Shown here: piece by piece, positions 1 through 8,319 of the stretch | Position numbering within the stretch: position 1 is the first letter of the stretch | Layout of the letters: the number at the start of each line of letters is the position of its first letter | From: Rhodopseudomonas palustris HaA2 | Lineage (GTDB): Bacteria; Pseudomonadota; Alphaproteobacteria; Rhizobiales; Xanthobacteraceae | DNA: 64,000 bases | Assembly (NCBI RefSeq): GCF_000013365.1 | Contig: NC_007778.1 | Span: 1,550,001-1,614,000, forward strand | Direction: 5' to 3' | Position numbers and translations under genes: made by a program | The notes under the pieces: model-generated | Seen by the model: only the letters and a program-made list of their open reading frames with translations | Told to the model about the DNA's origin: nothing | Database searches by the model: none

Positions 1-132
1 CATCTGCACGAAGAGGCCGAGCCGTTGCCGCGGCTCGATCAGGGGCTGATCGCTGTGTGCGTGGTGCTGATCATCCTGTTCGGCGTCGCGCCGGCGGTGC
101 TGATCGATGTGGTGAGGCTCGCCCTGCCTTAA
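1..132 (+). CDS. C-terminal end of a membrane protein (partial, runs in from the left)
   Basis: The window opens inside a reading frame that codes for 43 residues and stops with TAA at 130–132. The tail has a charged stretch (HEEAEPLPRLDQ) followed by one strongly hydrophobic helix and a short basic end. A hydrophobic helix followed by an FG-x-x-PA-x-x-LD-like pattern is reminiscent of the C-terminus of NuoM/NuoN-type proton-translocating subunits, but the fragment is too short to be sure. A palindromic repeat begins directly after the stop. Confidence 0.5.
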   Translation, partial: HLHEEAEPLPRLDQGLIAVCVVLIILFGVAPAVLIDVVRLALP

Positions 133-256
133 CCTCTCCCGCTTGCGGGAGAGGTCGGATCGCGCAGCGATCCGGGTGAGGGCACTCCGCTCCATGCTTG
201 CTGAGTCAGTGCTTGTATCGCCCTCACCCCAACCCTCTCCCGCAAGCGGGAGAGGG
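133..256. repeat. Composite palindromic intergenic repeat (copy 1)
   Basis: Two near-identical palindromes built on CTCTCCCGC/GCGGGAGAG lie at 133–154 and 233–256. The first is followed by a smaller hairpin (GGATCGC/GCGATCC, 157–173) and GGGTGAGGGC, and the second is preceded by the inverted GCCCTCACCC. Similar composites occur at 38878–39020 and 47490–47626. The element starts immediately after the stop of the upstream gene and could act as its terminator. The remaining bases to 299 hold nothing else recognisable. Confidence 0.8.
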
Positions 257-299
257 AGCGCGCTGTGCTTGGGGAGAGGGAGCGTATATTAGTCCAAAC

Positions 300-1607
300 T
301 TACGCCGCCTTGGCGAGGCGTCCCGCGGCGAGGCCGCGCTCCAGATCGACGATGATGTCGTCGATGTGTTCGAGGCCGACCGACAGCCGGACATAGCCGT
401 CCGACACGCCGGTCGCGAGCTGGTCCTCGGCGGAAAGCTGCGAGTGCGTGGTCGTCGCCGGATGGATCGCGAGGCTGCGCGCGTCGCCGATATTGGCGAC
501 GTGATACAACAGTTGCAGCGCGTCGATGAATTTGCGCCCGGCCTCGAGGCCGCCCGCGAGCTCGAAGCCGACCAGGCCGCCGAACTTGCCCTTGAGGTAT
601 TTGTCGGCGCGCTCTCGCGCGACGCCGCTCAGCTTCGACGGATGGATCACCTTGACGACCTCGGGCCGCTTTTCGAGATAGTCGGCGACCGCCTGGGCGT
701 TCTGCACGTGACGTTCGATTCGCAGCGGCAGCGTTTCCAGGCCCTGCAGGATCTGGAAGGCGTTGAACGGCGACAGCGCCGAGCCGATGTCGCGCAGCAG
801 CGTGGTGCGCGCCTTGATGATGTAGGCGACCGGGCCGATCGGCTTCACCGCCTCGACCCAGACGGCGCCGTGATAGCTCGGATCCGGGGTGTTCAGCGCC
901 GGCTGACGCTGCGGGAATGTCTCCCAGTCGAAATTGCCGCCGTCGACGATCAAGCCGCCGATCGAGGTGCCGTGGCCGCCGAGATATTTGGTCGCTGAAT
1001 ACACCACGATCGCGGCGCCGTGTTCGAGCGGCTTCACCAGCAACGGCGCGGCGGTGTTGTCGACGATCAGCGGAATGCCGAATTTGCGGCCGATCGCGGC
1101 CACTTCGGCGATCGGAAACACCGCGAGTTTCGGGTTCGGCAGCGTCTCGGCGTAATAGGCGCGGGTGCGGTCGTCGGTGGCGCGCTCGAAGGCTTGCGGA
1201 TCGGCCGGATCGACGAAGCGGACTTCGATGCCCTGGTCCTTCAGCGTGTTGGCGAACAGATTCCAGGTGCCGCCATAGAGATCGGTCGAACTGACGACGT
1301 TGTCGCCGACGCGAGCGAGGTTCTGGATCGCAAAGGCCGAAGCCGCCTGGCCCGACGCCACTGCGAGCGCCGCGACGCCGCCTTCCAGCGCCGCGACGCG
1401 CTTTTCCAGCACGTCGGTCGTTGGGTTGCCGATCCGGGTGTAGATGTTGCCGAGTTCCTTCAGTGCGAACAGGTTGGCCGCGTGCTCTGTGTTGTTGAAT
1501 TGATAGGACGTCGTTTGAAAGATCGGCACTGCGACCGAGCCGGTCGAAGGATCGGCGCGCCAGCCCGCGTGCAGCGCGAGGGTTTCAGGGTGAAGCTTTT
1601 CGGTCAT
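300..1607 (-). CDS. metY: O-acetylhomoserine (thiol)-lyase / aminocarboxypropyltransferase
   Basis: A 435-residue PLP enzyme of the Cys/Met metabolism family that makes homocysteine from O-acetylhomoserine and sulfide, in the cytoplasm. The N-terminus (ETLALHAGW, then QTTSYQF) and the PLP-lysine region (VVYSATKYLGGHG, about residue 205) are typical of MetY, as is the length of about 430 residues. The reading frame is open for another 90 codons upstream, but the chosen ATG has an AAGGA ribosome site 8 bases before it and the conserved N-terminus starts there. A short ORF overlaps this start by ATGA, which suggests translational coupling. No SAM-II riboswitch signature was recognised in the leader. 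Confidence 0.93.
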   Translation of the reverse strand: MTEKLHPETLALHAGWRADPSTGSVAVPIFQTTSYQFNNTEHAANLFALKELGNIYTRIGNPTTDVLEKRVAALEGGVAALAVASGQAASAFAIQNLARVGDNVVSSTDLYGGTWNLFANTLKDQGIEVRFVDPADPQAFERATDDRTRAYYAETLPNPKLAVFPIAEVAAIGRKFGIPLIVDNTAAPLLVKPLEHGAAIVVYSATKYLGGHGTSIGGLIVDGGNFDWETFPQRQPALNTPDPSYHGAVWVEAVKPIGPVAYIIKARTTLLRDIGSALSPFNAFQILQGLETLPLRIERHVQNAQAVADYLEKRPEVVKVIHPSKLSGVARERADKYLKGKFGGLVGFELAGGLEAGRKFIDALQLLYHVANIGDARSLAIHPATTTHSQLSAEDQLATGVSDGYVRLSVGLEHIDDIIVDLERGLAAGRLAKAA

Positions 1608-1696
1608 GACGGAATCCTTCGACAAATTTGAAAGGCGAAACCGTCGTGGCGTCGGGTCTGCATCGGGTCGACGCTGAGGTTCGCCGGGACGTCCAT
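1604..1696 (-). CDS. Possible 30-residue leader peptide of metY
   Basis: In the metY leader an ATG at 1696 opens a 30-codon frame whose TGA overlaps the metY ATG (ATGA). The product ends in a basic, cysteine-containing stretch (RRHDGFAFQICRRIPS). The leader RNA can also fold a GGGACG/CGTCCC stem around 1690–1720. The arrangement would suit coupling or attenuation of metY. No ribosome site stands out, so this may be a chance frame. Confidence 0.3.
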   Translation of the reverse strand: MDVPANLSVDPMQTRRHDGFAFQICRRIPS

Positions 1697-1955
1697 CAGG
1701 TCGGGGGCGTCGTCCCAAGTCAATTCGTCGCGTGAAATAAAAATCTATGAATTGGAAGAATGGCGGCTTATGACGCGTTCGTTCTTTAGTTCGATGGATC
1801 TTTAAGAGAAAATTCTTTCGTGATACGGGGCGCGCGCTCATGCGCGTCGCGTCTCGTCGCAACAAAAAGGCCGCCATTTCTGGCGGCCAATTCCGGAGAG
1901 TTGCATGACGCCGGAAACGATGGCGAGGGCCGCCACCGCTTCTGCGTTGAAGCGA

Positions 1956-2645
1956 TCAGGCGTCGAGGTTGCGGAGCTGCTGGCGGTTGCGCAGCTCGAT
2001 CTGGCGGGCGCCGGAGAAGCCGAGGATGCCCTGGCTCTGCAATTGCGACAGCGCGCGCGACACGGTCTCGAGGGTGAGGCCGAGATAGTCGCCGATGTCG
2101 CGGCGGCACATCGGCAACGCCATCATGCCGGCAACGGCGAGGCGGCGATCCATTTCCAGCAGGAAGTTCGCGACCCGCTCCATCGCATTCTTGCGGCCGA
2201 GCAGCAGCATGTGGTCTTCGGCGTGGCGCAGCTCGCCGGCGGTCATCGACCACAATCCGCGGGCGACGTGAACGTCGGTGGCGGCGGCCTGTTCGAGGCT
2301 GCGACGCTTCAGCAGGCGAACGGTGGTGTCGACGATGGCTTCCGCGGTGAGGCGATGGGTCGGTCCCGATTCCAGCCCGAACACGTCACCGGGGAGATAG
2401 AAGGCGCCGATCTGGCGGCGGCCGTCGGAGAGCAGCTTGTAGCTGCGGACCGCGCCGGATACGACCTGGTAGACGTATTCCGAGGGCTCGTCCTCGCCGT
2501 AGATTTCCTCTTCCTTCTTGTAGGAAAACTCGGAGGCGATCAGGCCGGCGTGGCCGGTACTTGCAAAGAACTGATCAGCCGGAGAGCAGGAAGGGTCGAC
2601 CGGAGTTTTGGCGACGGTCGGGGCCCTGAGCGACTGGTTCAGCAT
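1956..2645 (-). CDS. fixK: Crp/Fnr-family regulator FixK
   Basis: A 229-residue transcription activator with an N-terminal cyclic-nucleotide-binding-like beta barrel (about 35–120), a dimer helix, and a C-terminal winged helix whose recognition helix reads ETVSRALSQL. It lacks the N-terminal Fe–S cysteines of FNR. A single cysteine at residue 180, just before RRDIGDYLGL, matches the redox-sensitive cysteine known in Bradyrhizobium FixK2. The ATG has an AGGAGA ribosome site 8 bases upstream. It is the last gene of the fixL–fixJ–receiver–fixK cluster, an order known from Bradyrhizobium, and has its own FixJ site upstream. Expected targets are the TTGA-N6-TCAA boxes found elsewhere in this window. 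Confidence 0.93.
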   Translation of the reverse strand: MLNQSLRAPTVAKTPVDPSCSPADQFFASTGHAGLIASEFSYKKEEEIYGEDEPSEYVYQVVSGAVRSYKLLSDGRRQIGAFYLPGDVFGLESGPTHRLTAEAIVDTTVRLLKRRSLEQAAATDVHVARGLWSMTAGELRHAEDHMLLLGRKNAMERVANFLLEMDRRLAVAGMMALPMCRRDIGDYLGLTLETVSRALSQLQSQGILGFSGARQIELRNRQQLRNLDA

Positions 2646-2740
2646 CTTGCCATCTCCTATCGGGGTATCTGGATCGGATGGCGTGGTTGTAATGAAGATC
2701 GTACAGACCTGGTATTTCGCCCCATATCTTAAGGGGGTTT

Positions 2741-2757
2741 ACCTAAGTAGATTTACG
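2741..2757 (-). promoter_or_regulatory. Probable FixJ-binding site of the fixK promoter
   Basis: ACCTAAGTAGATTTACG lies about 100 bases upstream of the fixK start. It carries the CTAAGTAG core of the FixJ sites described in rhizobial fixK promoters, and the distance leaves room for a promoter between it and the gene. The match is by eye to a remembered consensus. The rest of the 193-base gap between fixK and the receiver gene shows no other clear signal. Confidence 0.6.
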
Positions 2758-2838
2758 GAGGGCGGCGCCGCTCTCCGTGGCAGATCAGAGAAAATCCAGT
2801 GAAATCAAGGGGGCGGCGCAGACCGCTGCACAGGCGGG

Positions 2839-3231
2839 TCAGGCGGGGGCGCCGCTTCCCTGCAAGGCACCACGGATGTGGAAGACCAGACTCTCTTCCA
2901 GATGCGGCTTCAGCACCACATGGCGGACGCCGACGGCGGCGGCGCGGCTCGAAATGCTCTCGTCCGGGTAGCCGGTGATCATGACCACCGGGGTCGTGAT
3001 CTTGCGGTCACGCAGCCTCTGGGCGAGGTCGATGCCGTTCATCCCGGGCATCTTGTAGTCAACCACGATGCAATCGGCACGGCCGTCGTCGAGCGCATCG
3101 AGCAGCGCCGGACCACTGCGAAACGTGCATACTTCGAACCCGTCGGTTTCCAGCAGAAACCGCAGCGATCCGAGCACGCCCTGATCGTCGTCAACGACAT
3201 AGACAACAGATTTTGGGGATGCGGTGGTCAT
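2839..3231 (-). CDS. Single-domain response regulator between fixJ and fixK
   Basis: 130 residues forming one receiver domain and nothing else: acidic pocket VVDDDQ (about 12–16), phospho-acceptor Asp58 in VVDYKMPGMNG, the Thr of MITGY, and the lysine of LKPH near the end. With no output domain it must act through protein contacts, perhaps as a phosphate sink or a FixL/FixJ modulator. The same gene occupies this place in the Bradyrhizobium fixLJ–fixK2 cluster. A TTGA-N6-TCAA box 75 bases upstream, overlapping the fixJ stop, could give it an extra promoter. Confidence 0.9.
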   Translation of the reverse strand: MTTASPKSVVYVVDDDQGVLGSLRFLLETDGFEVCTFRSGPALLDALDDGRADCIVVDYKMPGMNGIDLAQRLRDRKITTPVVMITGYPDESISSRAAAVGVRHVVLKPHLEESLVFHIRGALQGSGAPA

Positions 3232-3306
3232 CAGTTCGTCCCACGCACCCGACCTGACTGCAATTCTTTCATGCAGGGGAGAATAGTTGCTGGCGTGCGA
3301 GGCAGG

Positions 3307-3320
3307 TTGATCTGCCTCAA
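3307..3320 (-). promoter_or_regulatory. FixK/FNR box overlapping the end of fixJ
   Basis: TTGATCTGCCTCAA fits TTGA-N6-TCAA exactly and lies over the fixJ stop codon. Activation at about −41.5 would start transcription near 3272, roughly 40 bases before the receiver gene. It would give FixK or AadR feedback on the receiver gene and perhaps on fixK. Confidence 0.6.
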
Positions 3321-3934
3321 TCCCTGATCACGCCGCCACGCATCGCCATCCGAACCAGCTCCGACAAGCTGCCGGCCTGCATCTTGGTCATGACGTTGGC
3401 GCGATAGACCTCGATCGTCCGCGGGCTGATATCGAACTCACGGGCGATCACCTTGTTCGACATGCCGGCGATCAGACCGTCCATCACTTGGCGTTCGCGC
3501 GGGCTCAGCGACTGGATCCGCGCGACGATATCCTGCGACACCGCCTCGCTTTTGGCTTCGTCGCCGGCCTGCTTCAGCGCGGTTTCGATCATTCCGATCA
3601 GCCGGTCGTCCTCGAACGGCTTCTCGATGAAGTCGATCGCGCCGAGCTTCATCGCCTCGACCGCCAGCGGAACGTCGCCATGCCCGGTCATGATCACCAC
3701 CGGAAGCCGCGTGCGGTCGTTCTTGAGCTGCTTCAGCAGGTCCATGCCGTTCATGCCGGGCATCCGCACGTCGGAGACGATGCAGCCGAACGGCAGCATC
3801 GTCACCTCGTTGAGGAAATCCAGCGCGGACTCGAACAGCCTCACCTCGAAATCGGCAGATCCGAGCAGGAAGTCGAGCGAGTCCCGCATCGCCTGATCGT
3901 CGTCGATGACGTACACGTTCCCCCTACGTGGCAT
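3317..3934 (-). CDS. fixJ: Response regulator FixJ
   Basis: 205 residues: an N-terminal receiver (acidic residues VIDDDQ, phospho-acceptor Asp55 in VSDVRMPGMNG, Lys in EKPFED) and a C-terminal LuxR/FixJ-type helix-turn-helix (LSPRERQVMDGLIAG, then NKVIAREFDISPRTVE-like sequence). When phosphorylated by FixL it activates fixK. The start chosen is the ATG at 3932–3934 (MPRRGNVYVIDDDQ), which sits inside the 3' end of fixL and overlaps it by 11 bases, so the two are probably translationally coupled. The length equals that of known FixJ proteins. Longer upstream starts would only add fixL-overlapping sequence. Confidence 0.95.
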   Translation of the reverse strand: MPRRGNVYVIDDDQAMRDSLDFLLGSADFEVRLFESALDFLNEVTMLPFGCIVSDVRMPGMNGMDLLKQLKNDRTRLPVVIMTGHGDVPLAVEAMKLGAIDFIEKPFEDDRLIGMIETALKQAGDEAKSEAVSQDIVARIQSLSPRERQVMDGLIAGMSNKVIAREFDISPRTIEVYRANVMTKMQAGSLSELVRMAMRGGVIRD

Positions 3935-5456
3935 CGGCGAGGTCCTCTTGGGCCGCGGCAGGCAACGTGAAGCGGAAGGTCGCGCCCCCCGAGGGGTTTG
4001 ATTCGGCCCACATCCGGCCGCCATGTGCCTCGATGATCGAGCGGCTTATCGACAATCCAACACCCATTCCGGTTTCTTTGGTGGTGAAGAAGGTCTGAAA
4101 CAGACTTGATTTCACGTCCTCGTGGAACCCGCTGCCGGTATCGGCGACGGAAATCTCAATCATTTGATCGGCAACGCGGGCGTTGGAGACGACCAGTTCC
4201 TTTTTCTCCGAATTGGCCATCGCTTCAAGAGCGTTGCGAAACAAATTGACGAGCACTTGCTGGATCTGAACCCGGTCGACCAGCGCCATGTCGCTCGCCG
4301 GATCGAGCTTGAAGCGCAGCACCACGCCCTGTTCGCGGGCGCCGGTCAGGCCCAAGGCACCGGCCTCCTCGACCAGCTTGGCGAGGCTTTCGACCCGTTT
4401 TTCGGATTCGCCGCGGGCGACGAAATCACGCAATCGGCGGATGATCTGTCCGGCGCGCAGCGCCTGCTCGGCCGCCCGTTCCATCGCGTGTTCGATCTTG
4501 GGCACGTTCGGATCGCTGCTGTCGGCGAGCAGCCGGCGCGAACCTTTCATGTAATTGCTGATCGCGGACAGCGGCTGGTTCAGCTCGTGCGCCAGAGCCG
4601 ACGCCATTTCGCCCATCGCGGTGAGCCGCGAGACGTGGACCAGTTCGGCCTGCAATTCGTGGAGGCGCGCCTGAGTCTGCTGGTACTCGGTGAGATCGCG
4701 GATGAAGCCGGTGAAATATCGCTCACCGCCGGATTCCATTTCGCCGATCGACAGATGGATCGGGAAGGTGGTTCCGTCCTTCCGCTGACCGGTGACGATG
4801 CGGCCGATGCCGATGATGTGGCGCTCTCCGGTGGAGTTGTAGCGGGAAATGTAGTTGTCGTGCCGGGATGCGTCCGGGCGGGGCATCAGAACGCTGATGT
4901 TCTGGCCGATCGCCTCTTTCTCGGACAGCCCGAACATCCTTTCGGCCGCGCTGGAGAAGAACCGCATGATACCCCGGCCGTCGATGAGGATCATCGCGTC
5001 GGGCACGGTGTCCAGAATCGAGCGCAACTGGCTTTGCTGCAGTCGGAGTTCCTGCTCGAGCACCTTCTGCTGATCGATGTCGAGAACGATGCCACAGAGA
5101 TACCCGGCCGTGCCTTCGACTTTGATCAGGCCGCCACGGGCGCGCAACCAGTGCCTGGGCTGACCACGATCTGCGACCCGGTACATGATGTCGAGATGCT
5201 CGCCGCGATCGATCGACCGTTGCAGCGCCTGCGCGACGCGCTCGCGGTCTTCCAGATCGACCAGCGCGATGAAGGCATCGAAATCGATCGGCGTATCGGT
5301 GGTGACGCCGTACAGCCGCCGGGTCGTCGGAGACCACGCCAATTCCCGCGTGGCGAGATTGAGTTCCCAACTTCCCACGCCGTATTGATCAATTCCCTGC
5401 TGCAGCCGCCGATCGCGCGCCAGGGCTTCCGATGACGATGGGGCTTGATCCGTCAC
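3924..5456 (-). CDS. fixL: Oxygen-sensing PAS-heme histidine kinase FixL
   Basis: About 510 residues, cytosolic, with no membrane helix, as in Bradyrhizobium FixL. An N-terminal PAS domain (about 25–130) is followed by a heme PAS domain (about 145–260) in which the proximal heme histidine (SRHDNYISRY, about His199) and the distal-side arginine (GIGR, about Arg219) are present. The kinase part has the H-box ALAHELNQPL (about His290), an N-box (NLFRNALEAM) and G-boxes (DTGSGF, GVGLSIS). Loss of O2 turns on phosphorylation of FixJ. The start is taken as GTG at 5454–5456, because GAAGG lies 6 bases upstream; a TTG five codons earlier is the alternative. Confidence 0.95.
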   Translation of the reverse strand: MTDQAPSSSEALARDRRLQQGIDQYGVGSWELNLATRELAWSPTTRRLYGVTTDTPIDFDAFIALVDLEDRERVAQALQRSIDRGEHLDIMYRVADRGQPRHWLRARGGLIKVEGTAGYLCGIVLDIDQQKVLEQELRLQQSQLRSILDTVPDAMILIDGRGIMRFFSSAAERMFGLSEKEAIGQNISVLMPRPDASRHDNYISRYNSTGERHIIGIGRIVTGQRKDGTTFPIHLSIGEMESGGERYFTGFIRDLTEYQQTQARLHELQAELVHVSRLTAMGEMASALAHELNQPLSAISNYMKGSRRLLADSSDPNVPKIEHAMERAAEQALRAGQIIRRLRDFVARGESEKRVESLAKLVEEAGALGLTGAREQGVVLRFKLDPASDMALVDRVQIQQVLVNLFRNALEAMANSEKKELVVSNARVADQMIEISVADTGSGFHEDVKSSLFQTFFTTKETGMGVGLSISRSIIEAHGGRMWAESNPSGGATFRFTLPAAAQEDLADAT

Positions 5457-5611
5457 GCGATACCTTCGCAACTCATTGAATTGCTCTTATCATATCGGTG
5501 CTCTGGTCCGCAACGGACGCAGTGCACAAACGCAATTCGAAGCAGCAAACCGTCCGTTTGCCGCTTCGATCGGATCTGTCAAGTCCTTGCGCGCCGGCAG
5601 GCGGAGTGTGG

Positions 5612-6343
5612 TCAGGTCGCCGTCTTGGCGGAGCGGTCGTCCTCGGGCGAATTGAGGTAGAAGCCGGACATCGTGTCGACCCAGCACAGATGGTCGTGAA
5701 CCTCCCGAACTCCGCAAACGTTCTCCGCTGCGACGATCGCGGCCTGGCGCGAACGCTCCTCGGTGATCACGCCGTTGAGGTGCACGACACCGTCGCGAAC
5801 CAGCACGCTCAGCCCGAACGGCCGCCAGTCGTTGCGATCGATTTCGGCGACGATTTTCTCGCGTATCTTGTCGTCCGCCGTGGTGGGATCCGGCACCTCG
5901 CGGGCGAGGTTGGCGACCGCGCGCAGCAGGTTTTTGCGGGTCACGATGCCGACCAGCTGGTCGCCGCGCATCACCGGCAACCTCTTCACGTGGTGCTTCT
6001 CCATCGTTCTGACGATGGCCTCGATCGAGGTGTCCTCGCTGATCGTGTGCGGATGATGCGTCATCACTTCGCCGACCTTGCGGCCGTGCTCGTGGACGAA
6101 GTCGGCGGCGCAGGTGCCGGGGCCGAGCAGAAGCCTCAACCAGCGGCTGCGCTTGCGCTGTGTGCCGAGCTCGGCGCGGCGGATGAAGTCGCCCTCCGAG
6201 ATGATTCCGATCAGCCGGCCGCCACCGTCGACCACCGGCAGGCCGCTGACGTGGTGCTCGAGCATGGCATTGGCGGCGTCGACGATCGAGGCCTCGGGGC
6301 CGATCGTCACCAAATTGGCCGTCATGATCTGATTCGCACGCAT
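5612..6343 (-). CDS. CBS-pair protein with a C-terminal BON domain
   Basis: 243 residues. The first CBS motif starts at the N-terminus (MRANQIMTANLVTIGPEAS), the second near residue 95 (VGEVMTHHPHTISEDTS), and a BON-type domain follows from about 165 (VLVRDGVVHLNGVITEER). CBS pairs bind adenine nucleotides; BON domains are often linked to membrane or envelope stress. The reading frame is open far upstream, but this ATG has GGGAT 7 bases before it and begins the domain. It lies 71 bases downstream of a UspA gene on the same strand, so the two probably form one low-oxygen unit. Confidence 0.85.
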   Translation of the reverse strand: MRANQIMTANLVTIGPEASIVDAANAMLEHHVSGLPVVDGGGRLIGIISEGDFIRRAELGTQRKRSRWLRLLLGPGTCAADFVHEHGRKVGEVMTHHPHTISEDTSIEAIVRTMEKHHVKRLPVMRGDQLVGIVTRKNLLRAVANLAREVPDPTTADDKIREKIVAEIDRNDWRPFGLSVLVRDGVVHLNGVITEERSRQAAIVAAENVCGVREVHDHLCWVDTMSGFYLNSPEDDRSAKTAT

Positions 6344-6414
6344 GTTCTGAATCCCTTCGGCACGCGGTGCCTGTCCCTTGTCTTGTCGCCGGTCGGCGGC
6401 GGCCGATCGGCGGC

Positions 6415-7248
6415 TTAGTGCGAGATCAGCGCCGGCAGCGTCAGCGTCTTGAAGATGCCCCGGGTGACGCCGCCGAGGATGAATTCGCGCAGCCGCGAAT
6501 GACCGTAGCCCCCCATCACCAGCATGTCGGCGCCGATATCGGCCGCCAGCGACAGGATGGTGTTGTGAATATTGGTCGGGGGCGAGGTGAAGTGGTGCGC
6601 GGTGGCAGCCAAGTCGTGGCGCAACAGATGCGCCAGCAGGGCGTCGGTCGTCGCCTGTCCGACTTCCTCTTCGTCTTCGTTGACGGCCAGCACGTCGATG
6701 GTCTTGGCCCGGCGCAGGAACGGCATGGCGTCGTGGACCGCGCGGGCGGCCTGGCGACCGCCGTCCCAGCAGATCAGCATCCTGTCGAGCCGCATCGGCC
6801 CGGAGTGGATGTAGGGCACCATCAGCAACGGTTTGCCGGAATTGAACAGGATGCTTTCCGGCAGTGGATCCTGGTGGCCGGGTTTGGTCCGGTCGGGTTG
6901 CGGCACGACGCAGAGATCGTACAGCCGGGAGATCTCGGAGAGCGACTCGTTGGCGAGCACCGGCGTGTCGCAGATGCTGCGTGCGCCATGTGTGATGCCC
7001 GCGGCGCGCGCAGCGATCTCGAACTGATCGAGACGCGCCGCCGCCTCGTCGTTGTCGGTGTTGTACTGATTGACGGCGGCGTAGTAGGCCGCCGACGCGC
7101 CGACCACGACCGCGGGGTTGATCGGCTGATAGGTGCAGACGATTCCATCGAGATGCGCATCGAAAGCCTTCGCGACGGAGACCGCGCAATCGACCAGGCC
7201 ATCGGCCGGCCGGTCGGCCGGAACATGGACGACAATATCATTCAGCAT
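6415..7248 (-). CDS. Tandem-domain universal stress protein (UspA family)
   Basis: 277 residues with two Usp folds (about 1–140 and 150–277). The second ends in the ATP-binding glycine signature GGYGHSRLREFILGGVT. The start ATG (MLNDIVVHV) has GGAGC 7 bases upstream; a 21-codon N-terminal extension in frame is thought not to be used. It is transcribed divergently from a second tandem UspA gene at 7431, and a FixK/FNR-like site lies between them. Usp proteins help survival under energy or oxygen limitation; the exact role here is inferred from context. Confidence 0.87.
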   Translation of the reverse strand: MLNDIVVHVPADRPADGLVDCAVSVAKAFDAHLDGIVCTYQPINPAVVVGASAAYYAAVNQYNTDNDEAAARLDQFEIAARAAGITHGARSICDTPVLANESLSEISRLYDLCVVPQPDRTKPGHQDPLPESILFNSGKPLLMVPYIHSGPMRLDRMLICWDGGRQAARAVHDAMPFLRRAKTIDVLAVNEDEEEVGQATTDALLAHLLRHDLAATAHHFTSPPTNIHNTILSLAADIGADMLVMGGYGHSRLREFILGGVTRGIFKTLTLPALISH

Positions 7249-7314
7249 GGCGATGCTCCGCGTGAGGCCCGTGACGATCTGCGGCGGAATATACCGGCCT
7301 GGGGGTGCCATACT

Positions 7315-7328
7315 TTGATCTAGCTCAT
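7315..7328. promoter_or_regulatory. Imperfect FixK/FNR box between divergent uspA genes
   Basis: TTGATCTAGCTCAT keeps the left half-site and three of four bases of the right half-site (TCAT for TCAA). It lies 67 bases from the minus-strand uspA start and 103 bases from the plus-strand one, so it could serve either or both. The partial match lowers confidence. Confidence 0.45.
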
Positions 7329-7430
7329 CGTGCCGCGCGACCTCTGCGGCAGAAACAGGGCTAGGTTGCAGAAATGAAAAGTGCCTGGATCACCCGATTA
7401 GTTCAGGGTGGCGGGAATCGGGAGGCATCG

Positions 7431-8261
7431 ATGACGTATTCGACACTCATGGTCGCTCTGTCGTGCGATCGGCCGAATGCGTGTCCGCTCGGGATCGCCG
7501 CCGAATTGGCGGAGCGGTTCGAAGCCCGGCTGATCGGTATTGCGGCATCCGACCTCTCCCCTCCATTGTACTATACTGCGGGGGGGAGCGCGGAGCGGCT
7601 GTTGGAGCAAGGGCTGGCCGATATCCGGCAACGGCTCGGCGAGTTGGAGGCCGAATTCCGCAAGGCGATGCATGGGCGCGCTCGCGAGCTGCTGTGGCGC
7701 TCGGCGACCCAGCCGCCGGCCAAGTACATCGTGCAGCAGGCGCGCGCTGCCGACATCGTGGTGATCGGTGCGGCGACCGGAAGCCCCCTCACGGATCCGT
7801 TCGCGGTCGCGGATCCGGGCGATTTGGTGATGCAGATCGGGCGGCCGTTGCTGGTTGTGCCGGCCGACGTCTGCCGGATCGATTTTTCGAGCGTGGTGGT
7901 GGCCTGGAAGGACAATCCGGAGGCACGGCGCGCCATCGTCGACGCGCTGCCGCTGCTGCGTCAGGCGAGTCACGTCGCCGTGGTCGAGATCGTCGAGGAG
8001 GATGGTGATCGCGCCGAAGCGCTGGCGGGAGTGCACGATGTGGTCGACTGGTTGTCGCGGCACCATATCCACGCCATCGGCGAGGTGCCGGTGGCGGCCG
8101 GCGACGTCGCCCAGCAGATCGACGCGATCGCGGCGCGCAACGGCGCCGGCATCGTGATCGCCGGCGCTTACGGCCATTCGCGCTTCCGTGAATGGGTCCT
8201 CGGCGGCGTCACGCAGTATCTGCTCGAGCAGACCAGCCGCTGCGCCTTCCTCGCGCGCTGA
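7431..8261 (+). CDS. Tandem-domain universal stress protein (UspA family), second copy
   Basis: 276 residues, two Usp domains (about 1–140, 145–276). The C-terminal glycine signature (GAYGHSRFREWVLGGVT) is almost the same as in the divergent neighbour, so the two are paralogues. The start is the ATG after GGGAGGCATCG; an in-frame upstream ATG at 7374 has no ribosome site. Likely role: stress or anaerobic survival factor under FixK/AadR control, judged from the box upstream. Confidence 0.86.
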   Translation: MTYSTLMVALSCDRPNACPLGIAAELAERFEARLIGIAASDLSPPLYYTAGGSAERLLEQGLADIRQRLGELEAEFRKAMHGRARELLWRSATQPPAKYIVQQARAADIVVIGAATGSPLTDPFAVADPGDLVMQIGRPLLVVPADVCRIDFSSVVVAWKDNPEARRAIVDALPLLRQASHVAVVEIVEEDGDRAEALAGVHDVVDWLSRHHIHAIGEVPVAAGDVAQQIDAIAARNGAGIVIAGAYGHSRFREWVLGGVTQYLLEQTSRCAFLAR

Positions 8262-8305
8262 AAGTCCACTGGCGGGGTCTCGGCAGCAGCTCGTGAAAGT
8301 CCGCC

Positions 8306-8319
8306 TTGATCGCCGTCAA
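8306..8319 (+). promoter_or_regulatory. FixK/FNR box upstream of the PHA synthase gene
   Basis: TTGATCGCCGTCAA matches TTGA-N6-TCAA exactly. If it acts at −41.5, transcription would begin near 8354, leaving a leader of about 160 bases before phaC. Nothing else clear was seen in the 255-base gap 8262–8516. Confidence 0.6.

Noticed and set aside
1608-1740. SAM-II riboswitch before metY
   Set aside because: The leader lacks the conserved SAM-II pseudoknot bases (no GCUAAA-like segment); only a short stem was found.
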